Origin: Streptomyces koelreuteriae
GTDB taxonomy: Bacteria; Actinomycetota; Actinomycetes; Streptomycetales; Streptomycetaceae
Direction of reading: 5' to 3'
DNA length: 64,000 bases
NCBI RefSeq assembly: GCF_018604545.1
Contig: NZ_CP075896.1
Coordinates: 7,378,001-7,442,000 of the forward strand
A program made the position numbers and the translations under genes. Below, in pieces: positions 52,982 to 61,841 of the stretch (positions are counted from its first letter, which is position 1; each line of letters begins with the position of its first letter). The notes under the pieces were generated by a model. That model worked only from the letters and a program-made list of their open reading frames with translations, had not been told where the DNA came from and ran no database searches.

Positions 52982-53590
52982 TCAGTCCTCGCGGACGGCG
53001 AGCGCCAGGAAGCGGGTGTCCTCGTCGACGTACGACGTCATGCGCCACCCGGAACCGGCCAGCAGCGGCCGGAGGTTGGGCTCGGCCCGCAGATCGTCCG
53101 GGGTGAGCGGGCGGCCGTGGCGGGCGGCCAGTGCCGCCCTGCCGATCGGATGGAACAGCGCCAGCACACCACCAGGACGCACCACACGCGCCAGCTCGCG
53201 CAGGTTCTCCGCCGGACTCGCCAGATGCGAGACGAGTCCCGCCCCGAACACCGCGTCCAGCGACCGCGACCGCAAGGGCAGCGCGGCGACATCCGTGAGC
53301 AGCAGCTGCCCGTCACGGTCCCGTCCGGCCCGTACGGCCTCCCGCAGCATGGCCGGGGTCAGATCGGCCCCGAGGACGCTCCCCGAGGGCCCCACGGCGG
53401 CACGCAGCGGCGGCAGGGCCCGTCCGGTGCCGCACCCCGCGTCGAGCACCCGGTCACCCGCGCGCAGTCCCAGCTCGGCGACCGCCGCCGCGTAGGCCGG
53501 ACCGTCGTCCGGGAACCGGCTGTCCCAGTCGGCGGCGCGGGCGGTGAAGAACTCCTGGACACGCGTCTGGTCGTCGCTCATGTACCGCAT
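52982..53590 (-). CDS. Class I SAM-dependent methyltransferase
   Basis: This 202-residue Rossmann-fold methyltransferase has motif I VLDAGCGTGRALPPL (about residues 48-62) and the ADLTPAMLREA acidic loop (residues 75-86), with a post-motif DAVFGAGLVSHL. It is of the UbiE/MerR-unrelated Methyltransf_11 type, and the substrate is unknown. ATG 53590 has GAGG 4 bases upstream; ATG 53581 (MSDDQTRV) is an alternative. It is divergent from the MHYT gene. Confidence 0.88.
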   Translation of the reverse strand: MRYMSDDQTRVQEFFTARAADWDSRFPDDGPAYAAAVAELGLRAGDRVLDAGCGTGRALPPLRAAVGPSGSVLGADLTPAMLREAVRAGRDRDGQLLLTDVAALPLRSRSLDAVFGAGLVSHLASPAENLRELARVVRPGGVLALFHPIGRAALAARHGRPLTPDDLRAEPNLRPLLAGSGWRMTSYVDEDTRFLALAVRED

Positions 53591-53733
53591 GATTCCTCAC
53601 CGGCACGGATCACGCCCCGGTGCACATGTTCGAGCGTGACGCGATCGTTCCGGTACATCCTTGCGTCATATTCCAACACCTTTCGAAATGCGCCCCCTTC
53701 GTGCGCCCATGCCGGGTCTAGCGTCCCGGGGCC

Positions 53734-54507
53734 ATGGGACACCTGGACCACGCCGCCCTGGGGTGGCTGACCCCCGTGCTGTCGTACGCGATGGCCTGCA
53801 CAGGCGCCGCGCTCGGACTGCGCTGCACCGTCCGCGCCCTCGCCGCCACCGGGCGCTCGCGCCGCAACTGGCTCGTCACCGCCGCCTCGGCGATCGGCAC
53901 CGGCATCTGGACCATGCACTTCGTGGCCATGCTCGGCTTCGCCGTCACCGGCACCGACATCCGCTACGACGTTCCGCTCACCCTGCTGAGCCTGCTCGTC
54001 GCCATGGTCGTCGTCTGCGCCGGCGTCTTCGCCGTCGGCTACGGCCGGGACCGCGGCCGGGCCCTCTTCCTCGGCGGCCTCACCACCGGCCTCGGTGTCG
54101 CGAGCATGCACTACCTGGGCATGGCGGCCGTTCGTCTGCACGGCGACGTGACCTACGACCCGGTGCTCGTCGGGCTCTCCGTCCTGATCGCCGTCGTCGC
54201 GGCGACGGCGGCCCTGTGGGCGGCGCTCAACATCAAGTCGCCCGTCGCGGTCACCATCGCCTCCTTGATCATGGGCGCGGCCGTCAGCAGCATGCACTAC
54301 ACCGGGATGCTCGCGGTGAGCGTGCGGGTCACGCCCTCCGGGGCGGTCCTGCCCGGGGCGACGGCGATGCAGTTCATCTTCCCCCTCGCCGTCGGTCTCG
54401 GGTCCTACCTCTTCCTGACCTCGGCCTTCGTCGCGCTCTCGCCGACGGCAGGCGAGCGCGAGGCGTCCGCCTCGGCCCAGCGGCCGGTCGAGAGCGTCGC
54501 CCCCTAG
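53734..54507 (+). CDS. MHYT-domain integral membrane sensor
   Basis: This 257-residue protein has seven predicted helices and three MHYT-type motifs (MHFVAM, MHYLGM, MHYTGM) on the outer side of the membrane, which by family are thought to bind copper and sense a diatomic gas or redox state. Unlike many MHYT proteins it has no output domain. It lies 52 bases upstream of the conservon kinase-like gene on the same strand and is the likely input partner. Its C-terminal tail is short and polar. Confidence 0.92.
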   Translation: MGHLDHAALGWLTPVLSYAMACTGAALGLRCTVRALAATGRSRRNWLVTAASAIGTGIWTMHFVAMLGFAVTGTDIRYDVPLTLLSLLVAMVVVCAGVFAVGYGRDRGRALFLGGLTTGLGVASMHYLGMAAVRLHGDVTYDPVLVGLSVLIAVVAATAALWAALNIKSPVAVTIASLIMGAAVSSMHYTGMLAVSVRVTPSGAVLPGATAMQFIFPLAVGLGSYLFLTSAFVALSPTAGEREASASAQRPVESVAP

Positions 54508-54559
54508 GCCCTGTCCGGCCCGGCCGCGCACGGCCCGAACCACTCCCGAGCGAGGAGCC

Positions 54560-57076
54560 ATGCGTACACCCCGTAGGAGCCCCACAACCGGCGCCGAGGC
54601 GCCGCCCCCGCCCGTGCGCGGTCGCCGCGCGCACGCCGGGCCACCGGCCGACGAGGGCCCGGAGGCGCCCTCGGGCGCCGCACCGGACGGGACGGTCACG
54701 CGCGTGGAGGGCTGGCACATACGCCCGCGCACCGTGCGCGCCAAGATCGTCTGCCTGCTGATGGTGCCGGTCGTCTCCCTCTTGGCCCTGTGGGCCTACG
54801 CCACGGTCACCACCGCCCAGGACGTCTCCCGGCTGCGGCAGGTCCAGCGCGTGGACGCCACGGTCCGCGCCCCCGTCTCCGCGGCGGTCGCCGCCCTCCA
54901 GGCCGAACGCGCGGCCGCCGTACGCCACGCCACCGACCCGTCGGCCGTACCGTCCGGCGAACTGGACGAACTCGCCCGGCGCACCGATCGCGCCGTCGCG
55001 AAACTCCGCCTCGGCAAGGGCAGCACCGTCGCCGACAGCGAGGAACTGCCCGCCGGCGTCGACCGCCGACTGGAGGCGTTCGTCACCGGCGCCGAGGAAC
55101 TGCCGCCGCTGCGGACCGCGGTACAGGACCGGCGCGTGGGCTGGGCCGAGACGTACGGCCGCTACACCCGGACCATCTCGGCCGCCTTCGGCGCCGGTGG
55201 TGCCCTCACCGGCATCCGGGACGCCGACCTCGGCTCCGACGCGCGCGTGCTGCTCGAATTCGCCCGCGCGGGCGAGGCGTTGGCCCAGGAGGACGCGGTG
55301 CTGGCGAGCGCCCGGCTGTCCGGCACCCTGACCGGGGAGCGGCTGCGGCTCTTCACCGGCGCCGTCGACCTGCGCCGCACCCTCACGGCGTCGTCCGTGG
55401 CCGACCTGCGCGGCACCGAACACTCCGCGTGGAACGCCCTCGCCGACAGCAGCGCGTATGCGGGCCTGAGCGACGCCGAGGAGGGCATCCTCGCCCGCGG
55501 GCCGGGCGCCAAGGCGGTCGAGACCGTGCCCGAGAGCACCTGGAACACCGCCCACACGCGCGTGCAGCACGGCATGCGCACGATCGAGAACGAGGCGGCA
55601 CGCGGCGTCGCGCGACGGGCCGACCCGTTCACCCGAGGACTGCTCACCCCGGCCGGCGCCGCCGTTCTGCTCGGACTCGCCGCCGTCGCCGCCTCGCTCG
55701 TCATCTCCGTACGCATCGGACGCGGCCTGGTGGTGGAACTGGTGAGCCTGCGCAACGGCGCCCTGGAGATCGCCCGGCGCAAACTCCCCGAGGCCATGCG
55801 GAGACTGCGCGCGGGCGAGGAGATCGACATCCGGGCGGAAGCGCCGTCGGGACCACCCGCCGAGGACGAGGCCGGGCAGGTCGCCGAAGCCCTCGACACG
55901 GTCCACCGCGCCGCGCTGCGGGCCGCTGTGGAACGCGCCGAGCTCGCCAGCGGCATCTCCGGCGTCTTCGTCAACCTCGCCCGCCGCAGCCAGATCCTCG
56001 TCCACCGGCAGCTGAGCCTCCTCGACAGCATGGAACGCCGCTCCGACGACCCGAACGAACTGAGCGACCTCTTCCGCCTCGACCACCTCACCACCCGTAT
56101 GCGGCGCCACGCGGAGAGCCTGATCATCCTCTCCGGAGCCGCCCCCGGCCGGGCCTGGCGCATGCCCGTCGTCCTGACCGACGTGGTCCGGGCGGCCGTC
56201 TCCGAAGTCGAGGACTACGCGCGCGTGGAGGTACGGCAACTCCCCGAAGCGGCCGTCATCGGCACGGCCGTCGCCGACCTCACCCACCTGCTCGCCGAGA
56301 TCATCGAGAACGCGGCGCAGTTCTCACCGCCCCACACACGCGTGCGCGTCACCGGCGAACCCGTCGGCAACGGCTACGCCGTCGAGGTCGAGGACCGCGG
56401 CCTCGGCATGGGCCAGGAGACCCTCGCCGAGGCCAACCGGCGCATCGAGCAGTCCGAGGCACTCGACCTGTTCGACAGCGACCGGCTCGGCCTGTTCGTG
56501 GTCAGCCGGCTCGCCGCCCGGCACGACGTCAAGGTCCACCTGAAGACCTCGCCCTACGGCGGCACCACCGCCGTCGTCCTGCTGCCCACCGCCCTCCTGC
56601 ACACCGCGGCGACGGAACGTTCCCCCGGTGAGGCGGCCCATCCGCCGCGGCCCGAGGAACGCGCCCACGCGCGCGTGCCCGACGACACCCCGCTCCGGGA
56701 CGTCGTCCCCGCACCGGCCGACCGGCGCGCCCTCGTGGCCCCGGTCCCGGCCGCTGCCGAGCCCACGAGCCACACCCCACCCCCAGGAGTCGCCACCTTG
56801 CGACTGCACCGACCCCAGGAGCAACCCGAAGGCTCCGAGGACCTCCCGCGTCGCGTACGACAGGCCAGCCTCGCCCCGCAGTTGCGCGAGGGGCGCCCCG
56901 AGGAACCGCCGCCCACGCCGGCCCCCCGGGACGACGAACGTACCCCCGAAGTCGTACGCGACCGCATGGCGGCGTACCGCGACGGCTGGGCACGCGGCGG
57001 CGGCAGGAAACCCGGCCGCGGCGCCACTCCCGGCCCCGTGACGGGCAGAGACAGCAGCGAAGGAGACCCCGCATGA
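54560..57076 (+). CDS. cvnA: Conservon histidine-kinase-like membrane protein CvnA
   Basis: CvnA is the membrane-spanning kinase-like component of a Streptomyces conservon, a complex proposed to work like a eukaryotic G-protein-coupled receptor. The 838-residue protein has a proline-rich cytoplasmic start, a transmembrane helix at residues 63-84, a large extracellular nitrate-sensor-like helical domain (85-360), a second helix (about 361-384), a HAMP-like linker, a histidine-containing LDHLTTRMRRHAE region (about 508), a HATPase_c domain (N-box ENAAQFSPP near 583, DRGLGMG near 610) and a disordered Pro-rich tail. ATG 54560 has GAGGAG upstream. It overlaps cvnB by ATGA. Confidence 0.93.
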   Translation: MRTPRRSPTTGAEAPPPPVRGRRAHAGPPADEGPEAPSGAAPDGTVTRVEGWHIRPRTVRAKIVCLLMVPVVSLLALWAYATVTTAQDVSRLRQVQRVDATVRAPVSAAVAALQAERAAAVRHATDPSAVPSGELDELARRTDRAVAKLRLGKGSTVADSEELPAGVDRRLEAFVTGAEELPPLRTAVQDRRVGWAETYGRYTRTISAAFGAGGALTGIRDADLGSDARVLLEFARAGEALAQEDAVLASARLSGTLTGERLRLFTGAVDLRRTLTASSVADLRGTEHSAWNALADSSAYAGLSDAEEGILARGPGAKAVETVPESTWNTAHTRVQHGMRTIENEAARGVARRADPFTRGLLTPAGAAVLLGLAAVAASLVISVRIGRGLVVELVSLRNGALEIARRKLPEAMRRLRAGEEIDIRAEAPSGPPAEDEAGQVAEALDTVHRAALRAAVERAELASGISGVFVNLARRSQILVHRQLSLLDSMERRSDDPNELSDLFRLDHLTTRMRRHAESLIILSGAAPGRAWRMPVVLTDVVRAAVSEVEDYARVEVRQLPEAAVIGTAVADLTHLLAEIIENAAQFSPPHTRVRVTGEPVGNGYAVEVEDRGLGMGQETLAEANRRIEQSEALDLFDSDRLGLFVVSRLAARHDVKVHLKTSPYGGTTAVVLLPTALLHTAATERSPGEAAHPPRPEERAHARVPDDTPLRDVVPAPADRRALVAPVPAAAEPTSHTPPPGVATLRLHRPQEQPEGSEDLPRRVRQASLAPQLREGRPEEPPPTPAPRDDERTPEVVRDRMAAYRDGWARGGGRKPGRGATPGPVTGRDSSEGDPA

Positions 57077-57510
57077 TCCAGGACCCGAGCACGCGTGCCG
57101 CCCGGCGCTCCGGCGAACTCGACTGGCTGCTGGACGATCTGGTGCTCCGCGTGAGCGACATCCGGCATGCCGTCGTCCTCTCCAACGACGGCCTAGCCGT
57201 GGGCGCCTCGACCGGTCTGCGGCGCGAGGACGCCGAACACCTCGCGGCGGTCGCCTCGGGCTTCCACAGCCTCGCCAAGGGAGCGGGACGGCACTTCGGC
57301 GCAGGCGGGGTCCGCCAGACCATGGTGGAGATGGACGAGGCGTTCCTCTTCGTGGCCGCCGCCGGCGACGGCTCCTGCCTCGCCCTGCTCACCGCCGTGA
57401 CCGCCGACATCGGCCTTGTGGCGTACGAGATGGCCCGCCTGGTCAAACGCGTCGGCGAGCACCTCGGCACGGCGCCCCGCGCCGGCGCGCGGCCGCCCGC
57501 CGCCGGATGA
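57073..57510 (+). CDS. cvnB: Conservon roadblock/LC7 protein CvnB
   Basis: This 145-residue roadblock/LC7-fold protein is the conservon B component, which interacts with the Ras-like GTPase CvnD. It contains LDWLLDDLVLRVSDIRHAVVL, RREDAEHLAAVASGF, HFGAGGVRQTMVEM and a VAYEMARLVKRVGEHL C-terminal helix. A closely similar protein is encoded at 59158. The overlap with cvnA by ATGA shows translational coupling. Conservons bring CvnA, B, C and D into one membrane complex by established work on CvnA9/A1. Confidence 0.93.
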   Translation: MIQDPSTRAARRSGELDWLLDDLVLRVSDIRHAVVLSNDGLAVGASTGLRREDAEHLAAVASGFHSLAKGAGRHFGAGGVRQTMVEMDEAFLFVAAAGDGSCLALLTAVTADIGLVAYEMARLVKRVGEHLGTAPRAGARPPAAG

Positions 57511-57532
57511 GCCGAGAGAGCGGTTCGCGCAG

Positions 57533-57943
57533 ATGACCGAGGACATGACGGGCACCCTGAGCGAGCAGGGCAGCCAGTGGTACGACCAGGACGCCGGCCC
57601 GCTCGTCCGCCCCTACGCCATGACGGGCGGACGCACCCGGTCCGGGCCCACCGGCGTGCGGTTCGACCTGATCGCCCTGGTCACGCTGGACCCCGGCGCG
57701 CCCGGCGTGGACGACGCCCCGCTCGGCCCAGAACACCGGACCCTCCTCGACCTGTGCCGCCCGGAGACCCAGTCGGTCGCCGAACTCGCCGCCGGAGCGG
57801 ACCTGCCCGTGGGTGTGATCAGGGTCCTCCTCGGCGACCTCCTGGAACTGGGCTGCGTCACCGTCAGCCGCCCCGTACCGCCGGCCCAGCTGCCCGACGA
57901 ACGGATCCTGCGCGAGGTGATCGCGGGACTGAGGGCGCTGTAG
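57533..57943 (+). CDS. cvnC: Conservon DUF742 protein CvnC
   Basis: This 136-residue DUF742 protein is the C component of the conservon. It has LVRPYAMTGGRTR near the N-terminus, ELAAGADLPVGVIRVLLGDLLELG and an alpha-helical C-terminus with a winged-helix-like fold. Its role is scaffolding or control of CvnD, not fully known. ATG 57533 is used; the cvnB stop lies 22 bases upstream, and weak GAGAG upstream may serve as ribosome site. Confidence 0.9.
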   Translation: MTEDMTGTLSEQGSQWYDQDAGPLVRPYAMTGGRTRSGPTGVRFDLIALVTLDPGAPGVDDAPLGPEHRTLLDLCRPETQSVAELAAGADLPVGVIRVLLGDLLELGCVTVSRPVPPAQLPDERILREVIAGLRAL

Positions 57944-58000
57944 CGGACCACACACCCCCACCAGGGACGCACACCCCACCCGACACGAGAGAAGTGATCA

Positions 58001-58606
58001 ATGGTCTCCGAGCACTCCGACGCATCCGACGGCGACTCCGCCGCACTGGCGTTGAAGATCCTGGTCGCCGGCGGATTCGGCGTGGGCAAGACCACGCTGG
58101 TGGGCGCCGTCAGCGAGATCCGGCCGCTGCGCACCGAGGAACTGCTCAGCGAAGCGGGGCAGTCGGTGGACGACACCGACGGCGTGGACCACAAGACCAC
58201 CACGACCGTCGCCATGGACTTCGGACGCATCACCATCCGGTCCGGGCTCTCCCTTTACCTGTTCGGCACGCCTGGCCAGGACCGGTTCTGGTTCCTGTGG
58301 GACGAGTTGTCACAAGGGGCGCTCGGCGCGGTGGTGCTCGCGGACACCCGCCGCCTGGAGGACTGCTTCCCGGCGGTCGACTACTTCGAGCACCGGCGCA
58401 TCCCGTTCGTGGTGGCCGTCAACTGCTTCCCGGGCGCCCGGCAGCACGGTGCCCCCGACGTCTCCCGCGCCCTGGACCTCGACCGGGGGACGCCCGTGGT
58501 GCTGTGTGACGCCAGGGACCGCGACTCGGGGAAGGAGGTGCTGATCAGGCTGGTCGAGTACGCCGGGCGGATGCACACCGCCCGGCTCCTCGACTCGGTC
58601 GGCTGA
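58001..58606 (+). CDS. cvnD: Conservon Ras-like GTPase CvnD
   Basis: This 201-residue small ATP/GTP-binding protein is the conservon D component. Walker A GGFGVGKT (about residues 26-33) and the switch-like DFGRITI, GTPGQDRFWFLWDE and VNCFPGARQ (NKxD-equivalent) segments match MglA/Ras-like proteins. It is proposed to cycle between nucleotide states under CvnA/CvnB control. It is 57 bases downstream of cvnC and completes the conservon. The convergent PNPOx-type gene follows. Confidence 0.92.
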   Translation: MVSEHSDASDGDSAALALKILVAGGFGVGKTTLVGAVSEIRPLRTEELLSEAGQSVDDTDGVDHKTTTTVAMDFGRITIRSGLSLYLFGTPGQDRFWFLWDELSQGALGAVVLADTRRLEDCFPAVDYFEHRRIPFVVAVNCFPGARQHGAPDVSRALDLDRGTPVVLCDARDRDSGKEVLIRLVEYAGRMHTARLLDSVG

Positions 58607-58624
58607 CCGGGGGTACGCGCGCGG

Positions 58625-59053
58625 TCAGTCCGCGATGTCCCGCTCCGCCAGAACCTTGTCGACGGCGACACGGACGAGCAGCTCGCCCGGGACGCCGTTG
58701 CGGGCGCCGAACTCCTCGGCGCGGTCGTCGCCCATGTACCGGGCGCCGATGCGGGTGGCCCAGTGCCTGACCTCGTCGAGGTCGCTCACCAGGCGGGCGC
58801 GGCCCTGGACCACGACGAAGGAGTACGGCGGCCGGTCGTCGTCCACGCACAGGGCGACCCGGCCGTCACGGGCGAGATTGCGCCCTTTCACGGTGTTCTC
58901 GCCGGTGTTGAACACCACCTCGTCCCCGTCCAGCAGGAACCAGATCGGGGCCACGTGCGGGCTCCCGTCGGCCCTGACGGTGGAGAGCTTCGCGGTGCGG
59001 GTGCCGTGGGAAACGAACTCCCGCCATTGCGCGTCGGTCATCTTCTCTGCCAT
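58625..59053 (-). CDS. PNPOx/F420-dependent split-barrel protein
   Basis: This 142-residue split-beta-barrel protein is of the pyridoxamine-5'-phosphate-oxidase-like (TIGR03618/F420-reductase) family. It contains KLSTVRADGSPHVAPIWF and GRVALCVDDDRPPY. It may use FMN or F420 as cofactor; the class is typical of actinobacteria and the substrate is unknown. ATG 59053 has AAGGAGG 9 bases upstream; ATG 59062 overlaps that site. It lies between cvnD and the second roadblock gene on the opposite strand. Confidence 0.88.
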   Translation of the reverse strand: MAEKMTDAQWREFVSHGTRTAKLSTVRADGSPHVAPIWFLLDGDEVVFNTGENTVKGRNLARDGRVALCVDDDRPPYSFVVVQGRARLVSDLDEVRHWATRIGARYMGDDRAEEFGARNGVPGELLVRVAVDKVLAERDIAD

Positions 59054-59157
59054 GGCTCCCATCCTCCTTGCCCCGGCAGCGGTCGTGGGGAAGGCTGGCG
59101 TGGAGATCCTCCGGCCAGGGGGAGAATCGCACGGGGAGAAAACGGGGAGATCGGAAC

Positions 59158-59571
59158 ATGGCGCAGAACCAGGGACTCGACTGGCTGCTGGACGACCTGA
59201 CCGAGCGCGTCCACCAGGTGCGGCACGCACTGGTCCTGTCCAACGACGGCTTGGTGACCGGGGCGAGCACGGGACTGCGCCGCGAGGACGCGGAGCACCT
59301 CGCGGCCGTGTCGTCCGGGTTGCACAGCCTGGCCAAGGGCTCGGGACGGCACTTCGGCGCGGGCAGCGTACGCCAGACGATGATCGAGTTCGACGACGCG
59401 GTGCTCTTCGTCACCGCGGCCGGCACGGGAAGCTGTCTGTGCGTCCTCAGCGGCGCCGAGGCCGACATCGGCCAGATCGCCTACGAGATGACCCTTCTGG
59501 TGAACCGGGTCGGCGAGCACTTGGACGTGGATGCCCGCCAGCCCGAACGGAAACCGGCCACAGACGTCTGA
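59158..59571 (+). CDS. Roadblock/LC7 protein, CvnB paralogue
   Basis: This 137-residue roadblock/LC7 protein is closely similar to CvnB at 57073: matching blocks include LDWLLDDL, RREDAEHLAAV, GRHFGAGSVRQTM, DIGQIAYEM and RVGEHL. It is outside the cvn operon (separated by an opposite-strand gene) and may be a duplicate. It could form a homodimer or heterodimer with CvnB and compete for CvnD. ATG 59158 has GGGAGATCGG upstream. I do not see a second cvnA, C or D nearby. Confidence 0.88.
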   Translation: MAQNQGLDWLLDDLTERVHQVRHALVLSNDGLVTGASTGLRREDAEHLAAVSSGLHSLAKGSGRHFGAGSVRQTMIEFDDAVLFVTAAGTGSCLCVLSGAEADIGQIAYEMTLLVNRVGEHLDVDARQPERKPATDV

Positions 59572-59697
59572 CCTGCGGAGTCGTCTTCCCTCGCGGAGTT
59601 ATCCACAGGCTCGTCACGCAGAGTGCCGGATCGGCTACGGTTTTCTCACGGCGACCGCACACGGCGTGAGCCGCCGACTCCACGGGGGAGACCGACC

Positions 59698-60636
59698 ATG
59701 TCAGGCACCATCGCGAAACCCGACCGCCTCATCCTCGCTCCGAGCCGGGCCGCCCGCGAACTCGACCTCAAGCGCGGTGACTTCGACCTCGCCGTGAATC
59801 TCGGGCTCATCCGGACCGTCCCGGACGAAGGGGGCGGAGGGCTGTGCGTCGCCCGCGCCGAGATCGACCGGCTGCGCGCCGAGGACCGCTTCCCGGAGGT
59901 GCTGCGCGAGCGCGTCGCGACCGTCGGCACCAGTGAGGGCGCCGGACTTCTGGGCGTGACGCCCGCCAGATTCACGAGTCTCGCCCGCTACGGCCTGCTC
60001 GTGCCGGTCAGGTTCTACCTCAACCGCTACCGGGCGGTCGTCTGGCTGTATCTGGCCGAGGAACTCCGGCAGTTCGCGGCAGAGGGGAGCAACGCCCGGC
60101 TGCTGAAGGGGCGCACACCCGCACAGATCCGGGAAGGGCAGAAGGACGGGCTGGACCGGCGGCCCCGCAACTGGCGGGGACGCCAGGTCGGGTTCCTGAC
60201 GCGGCAGGACGGGCACGACGCGTGGGCTCACGCGGCGGCCGTCGCCGCTCTTCTCGACCCCGCCGACGTGGCGGAAGCCGTCACGGACCCCTACGAGCGC
60301 GCCCACCTGGACCTCCTCCGTCCCCGCCTCCCGGCGCACGGCGCCCCCGGCTCACCCGCCGCGGAACGGGCCGAGACCCTGATGACGGCGAGCGAGCCGG
60401 ACGAAGTGGCCTGGTTCCTGGCGGACCTGGCTCACACGATGGAGACCGCGCGAAGGCACCACCCGGCACCGCGTCCCGTCCCGGAACCGGCCCGTGAACC
60501 CGCCCCGGCATCACCCGCAGAGCCGACCGCGCCACCCCCGGCTCCGGCCGGAGACCGGCCCGAGGCCCCGGACCGCACTCCTCCACACGGCCTTCTGGGA
60601 TGGCTGCACCGCAGAGGCCGGCGACATTCAGGATGA
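59698..60636 (+). CDS. DUF6397-family protein
   Basis: This 312-residue protein has an N-terminal half (residues 10-130) with two segments that resemble excisionase/MerR-like winged HTH units: ARELDLKRGDFDLAVNLGL and GAGLLGVTPARFTSLARYGL, each followed by strand-like residues (RVARAEIDRL-type, AVVWLYLAEEL). A middle region has RRPRNWRGRQVGF, and the tail is disordered and proline-rich, ending in basic residues. I recall it as a Streptomyces-specific DUF6397 family of unknown function. ATG 59698. DNA binding is inferred from the helix pattern only. Confidence 0.75.
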   Translation: MSGTIAKPDRLILAPSRAARELDLKRGDFDLAVNLGLIRTVPDEGGGGLCVARAEIDRLRAEDRFPEVLRERVATVGTSEGAGLLGVTPARFTSLARYGLLVPVRFYLNRYRAVVWLYLAEELRQFAAEGSNARLLKGRTPAQIREGQKDGLDRRPRNWRGRQVGFLTRQDGHDAWAHAAAVAALLDPADVAEAVTDPYERAHLDLLRPRLPAHGAPGSPAAERAETLMTASEPDEVAWFLADLAHTMETARRHHPAPRPVPEPAREPAPASPAEPTAPPPAPAGDRPEAPDRTPPHGLLGWLHRRGRRHSG

Positions 60637-60700
60637 AAAGCGATGAGTTTGCGGACGCATCCCGGTCGGAATTCTGAGGAGACCATTCCAGGAGGCGATC

Positions 60701-61072
60701 ATGTTCAGTGAGACGAAGGCGTTCAGCGGGTTCTCGGTGAACGACATCGACGCGGCCAAGGCGTTCTACGGCGACACCCTCGGACTCCGGGTGTCGGAGG
60801 AGAACGGCCTGCTGTTCCTGCACATCGCTGGCGACCGGGACACCCTGGTCTATCCCAAGCAGGACCACACTCCCGCATCGTTCACCATCCTCAATTTCCC
60901 CGTCGACGACATCGAGGCCGCGGTCGACGAGCTGACGAAGAGAGGCGTGAAGTTCGAGCACTACGACCACCTCAAGCCAGACGAGAAGGGCATCTTCCGC
61001 GGCGGCGGTCCGCTGATCGCCTGGTTCACCGACCCCGCCGGGAATGTGCTGTCCGTGCTCCAGGAACCCTGA
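60701..61072 (+). CDS. VOC family protein (glyoxalase/bleomycin resistance-like)
   Basis: This 123-residue vicinal-oxygen-chelate fold protein has paired beta-alpha-beta units, metal-type residues in [19 protein letters not shown] and a [11 protein letters not shown] ending. The exact reaction is not shown. ATG 60701 has GGAGG 6 bases upstream. It converges with the SDR gene, whose stop lies 5 bases away. Unlikely to be a housekeeping glyoxalase I without the second metal histidine in its usual place. Confidence 0.88.
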   Translation: MFSETKAFSGFSVNDIDAAKAFYGDTLGLRVSEENGLLFLHIAGDRDTLVYPKQDHTPASFTILNFPVDDIEAAVDELTKRGVKFEHYDHLKPDEKGIFRGGGPLIAWFTDPAGNVLSVLQEP

Positions 61073-61076
61073 TCGG

Positions 61077-61826
61077 TCACTCGTCAGGATTCAGAACGGT
61101 CGGCGCCCCGGCCAGGATGCCGCCGTCCACGACGAACTCGCAGCCCGTCGAGAAGGTCGCCTCGGCGACGATGAAGAGCACCATGCGGGCGACCTCCTCG
61201 GGCTCGCCGAACCGGGGGATGGGCTGCCCCGCGGTGTACGCGTCGCCGAAGCCGGCCGTCATCGGGGTGCGGATGGCACCGGGGTGGACGGAGCAGACCC
61301 GGACCCGGTCGGGCGCGAGTTCCAGCGCGGCGACCTTCGTCAGGCCCCGCAGGCCCCACTTGCCGGCCGCGTACGCCCCGACACCTGCGTAGGCGGTCAG
61401 CCCCGCAAGGGAGGACATGTTCACGATCACACCGCCCCCGGCCCGACGCAGCGACGGTGCCACCGCCCGCATGCCCAGCCAGGCGCCCGTGAGGTTGACG
61501 TCGACGACCCGGCGGAAGGCCTCGGGGCTCTGCTCCTCCATCGGGCCCCAGTCGACGATCCCCGCGTTGTTGACCAGGACCGAGACCGGGCCCAGGTCCC
61601 GCTCCGTCTCGGCGAGGGCCCGCTGCCAGTCGTCCTCGCGGCTGACGTCCAGATGGAGGTAGCGAGAACGGCCGCCGAGGCCGGCCGCCAGGTCCGCCCC
61701 CTCGGTGTCCCGGATGTCGGTGACCACCACGGAGGCGCCCTCGGCCGCGAGGGCGCGGGACACCGCGGCTCCGATGCCCCCGGCCCCACCGGTGACGATC
61801 GCCACCTGTTCACTGAGACGCTCCAT
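61077..61826 (-). CDS. Classical short-chain dehydrogenase/reductase
   Basis: This 249-residue SDR has the NAD(P)-binding TGGAGGIGAAVS motif (residues 12-23), NNAGIVDWG (about residue 86), catalytic Ser in NMSSLAGL and the YAAGKWGLRG tetrad segment. An Asp after the second strand (VTDIRD) suggests NAD preference. It acts on an alcohol or ketone, and the substrate is unknown. ATG 61826. It lies 15 bases from the transporter gene upstream on the same strand, so the two may be cotranscribed. Confidence 0.92.
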   Translation of the reverse strand: MERLSEQVAIVTGGAGGIGAAVSRALAAEGASVVVTDIRDTEGADLAAGLGGRSRYLHLDVSREDDWQRALAETERDLGPVSVLVNNAGIVDWGPMEEQSPEAFRRVVDVNLTGAWLGMRAVAPSLRRAGGGVIVNMSSLAGLTAYAGVGAYAAGKWGLRGLTKVAALELAPDRVRVCSVHPGAIRTPMTAGFGDAYTAGQPIPRFGEPEEVARMVLFIVAEATFSTGCEFVVDGGILAGAPTVLNPDE

Positions 61827-61841
61827 CGTGACCTCCTCGGC

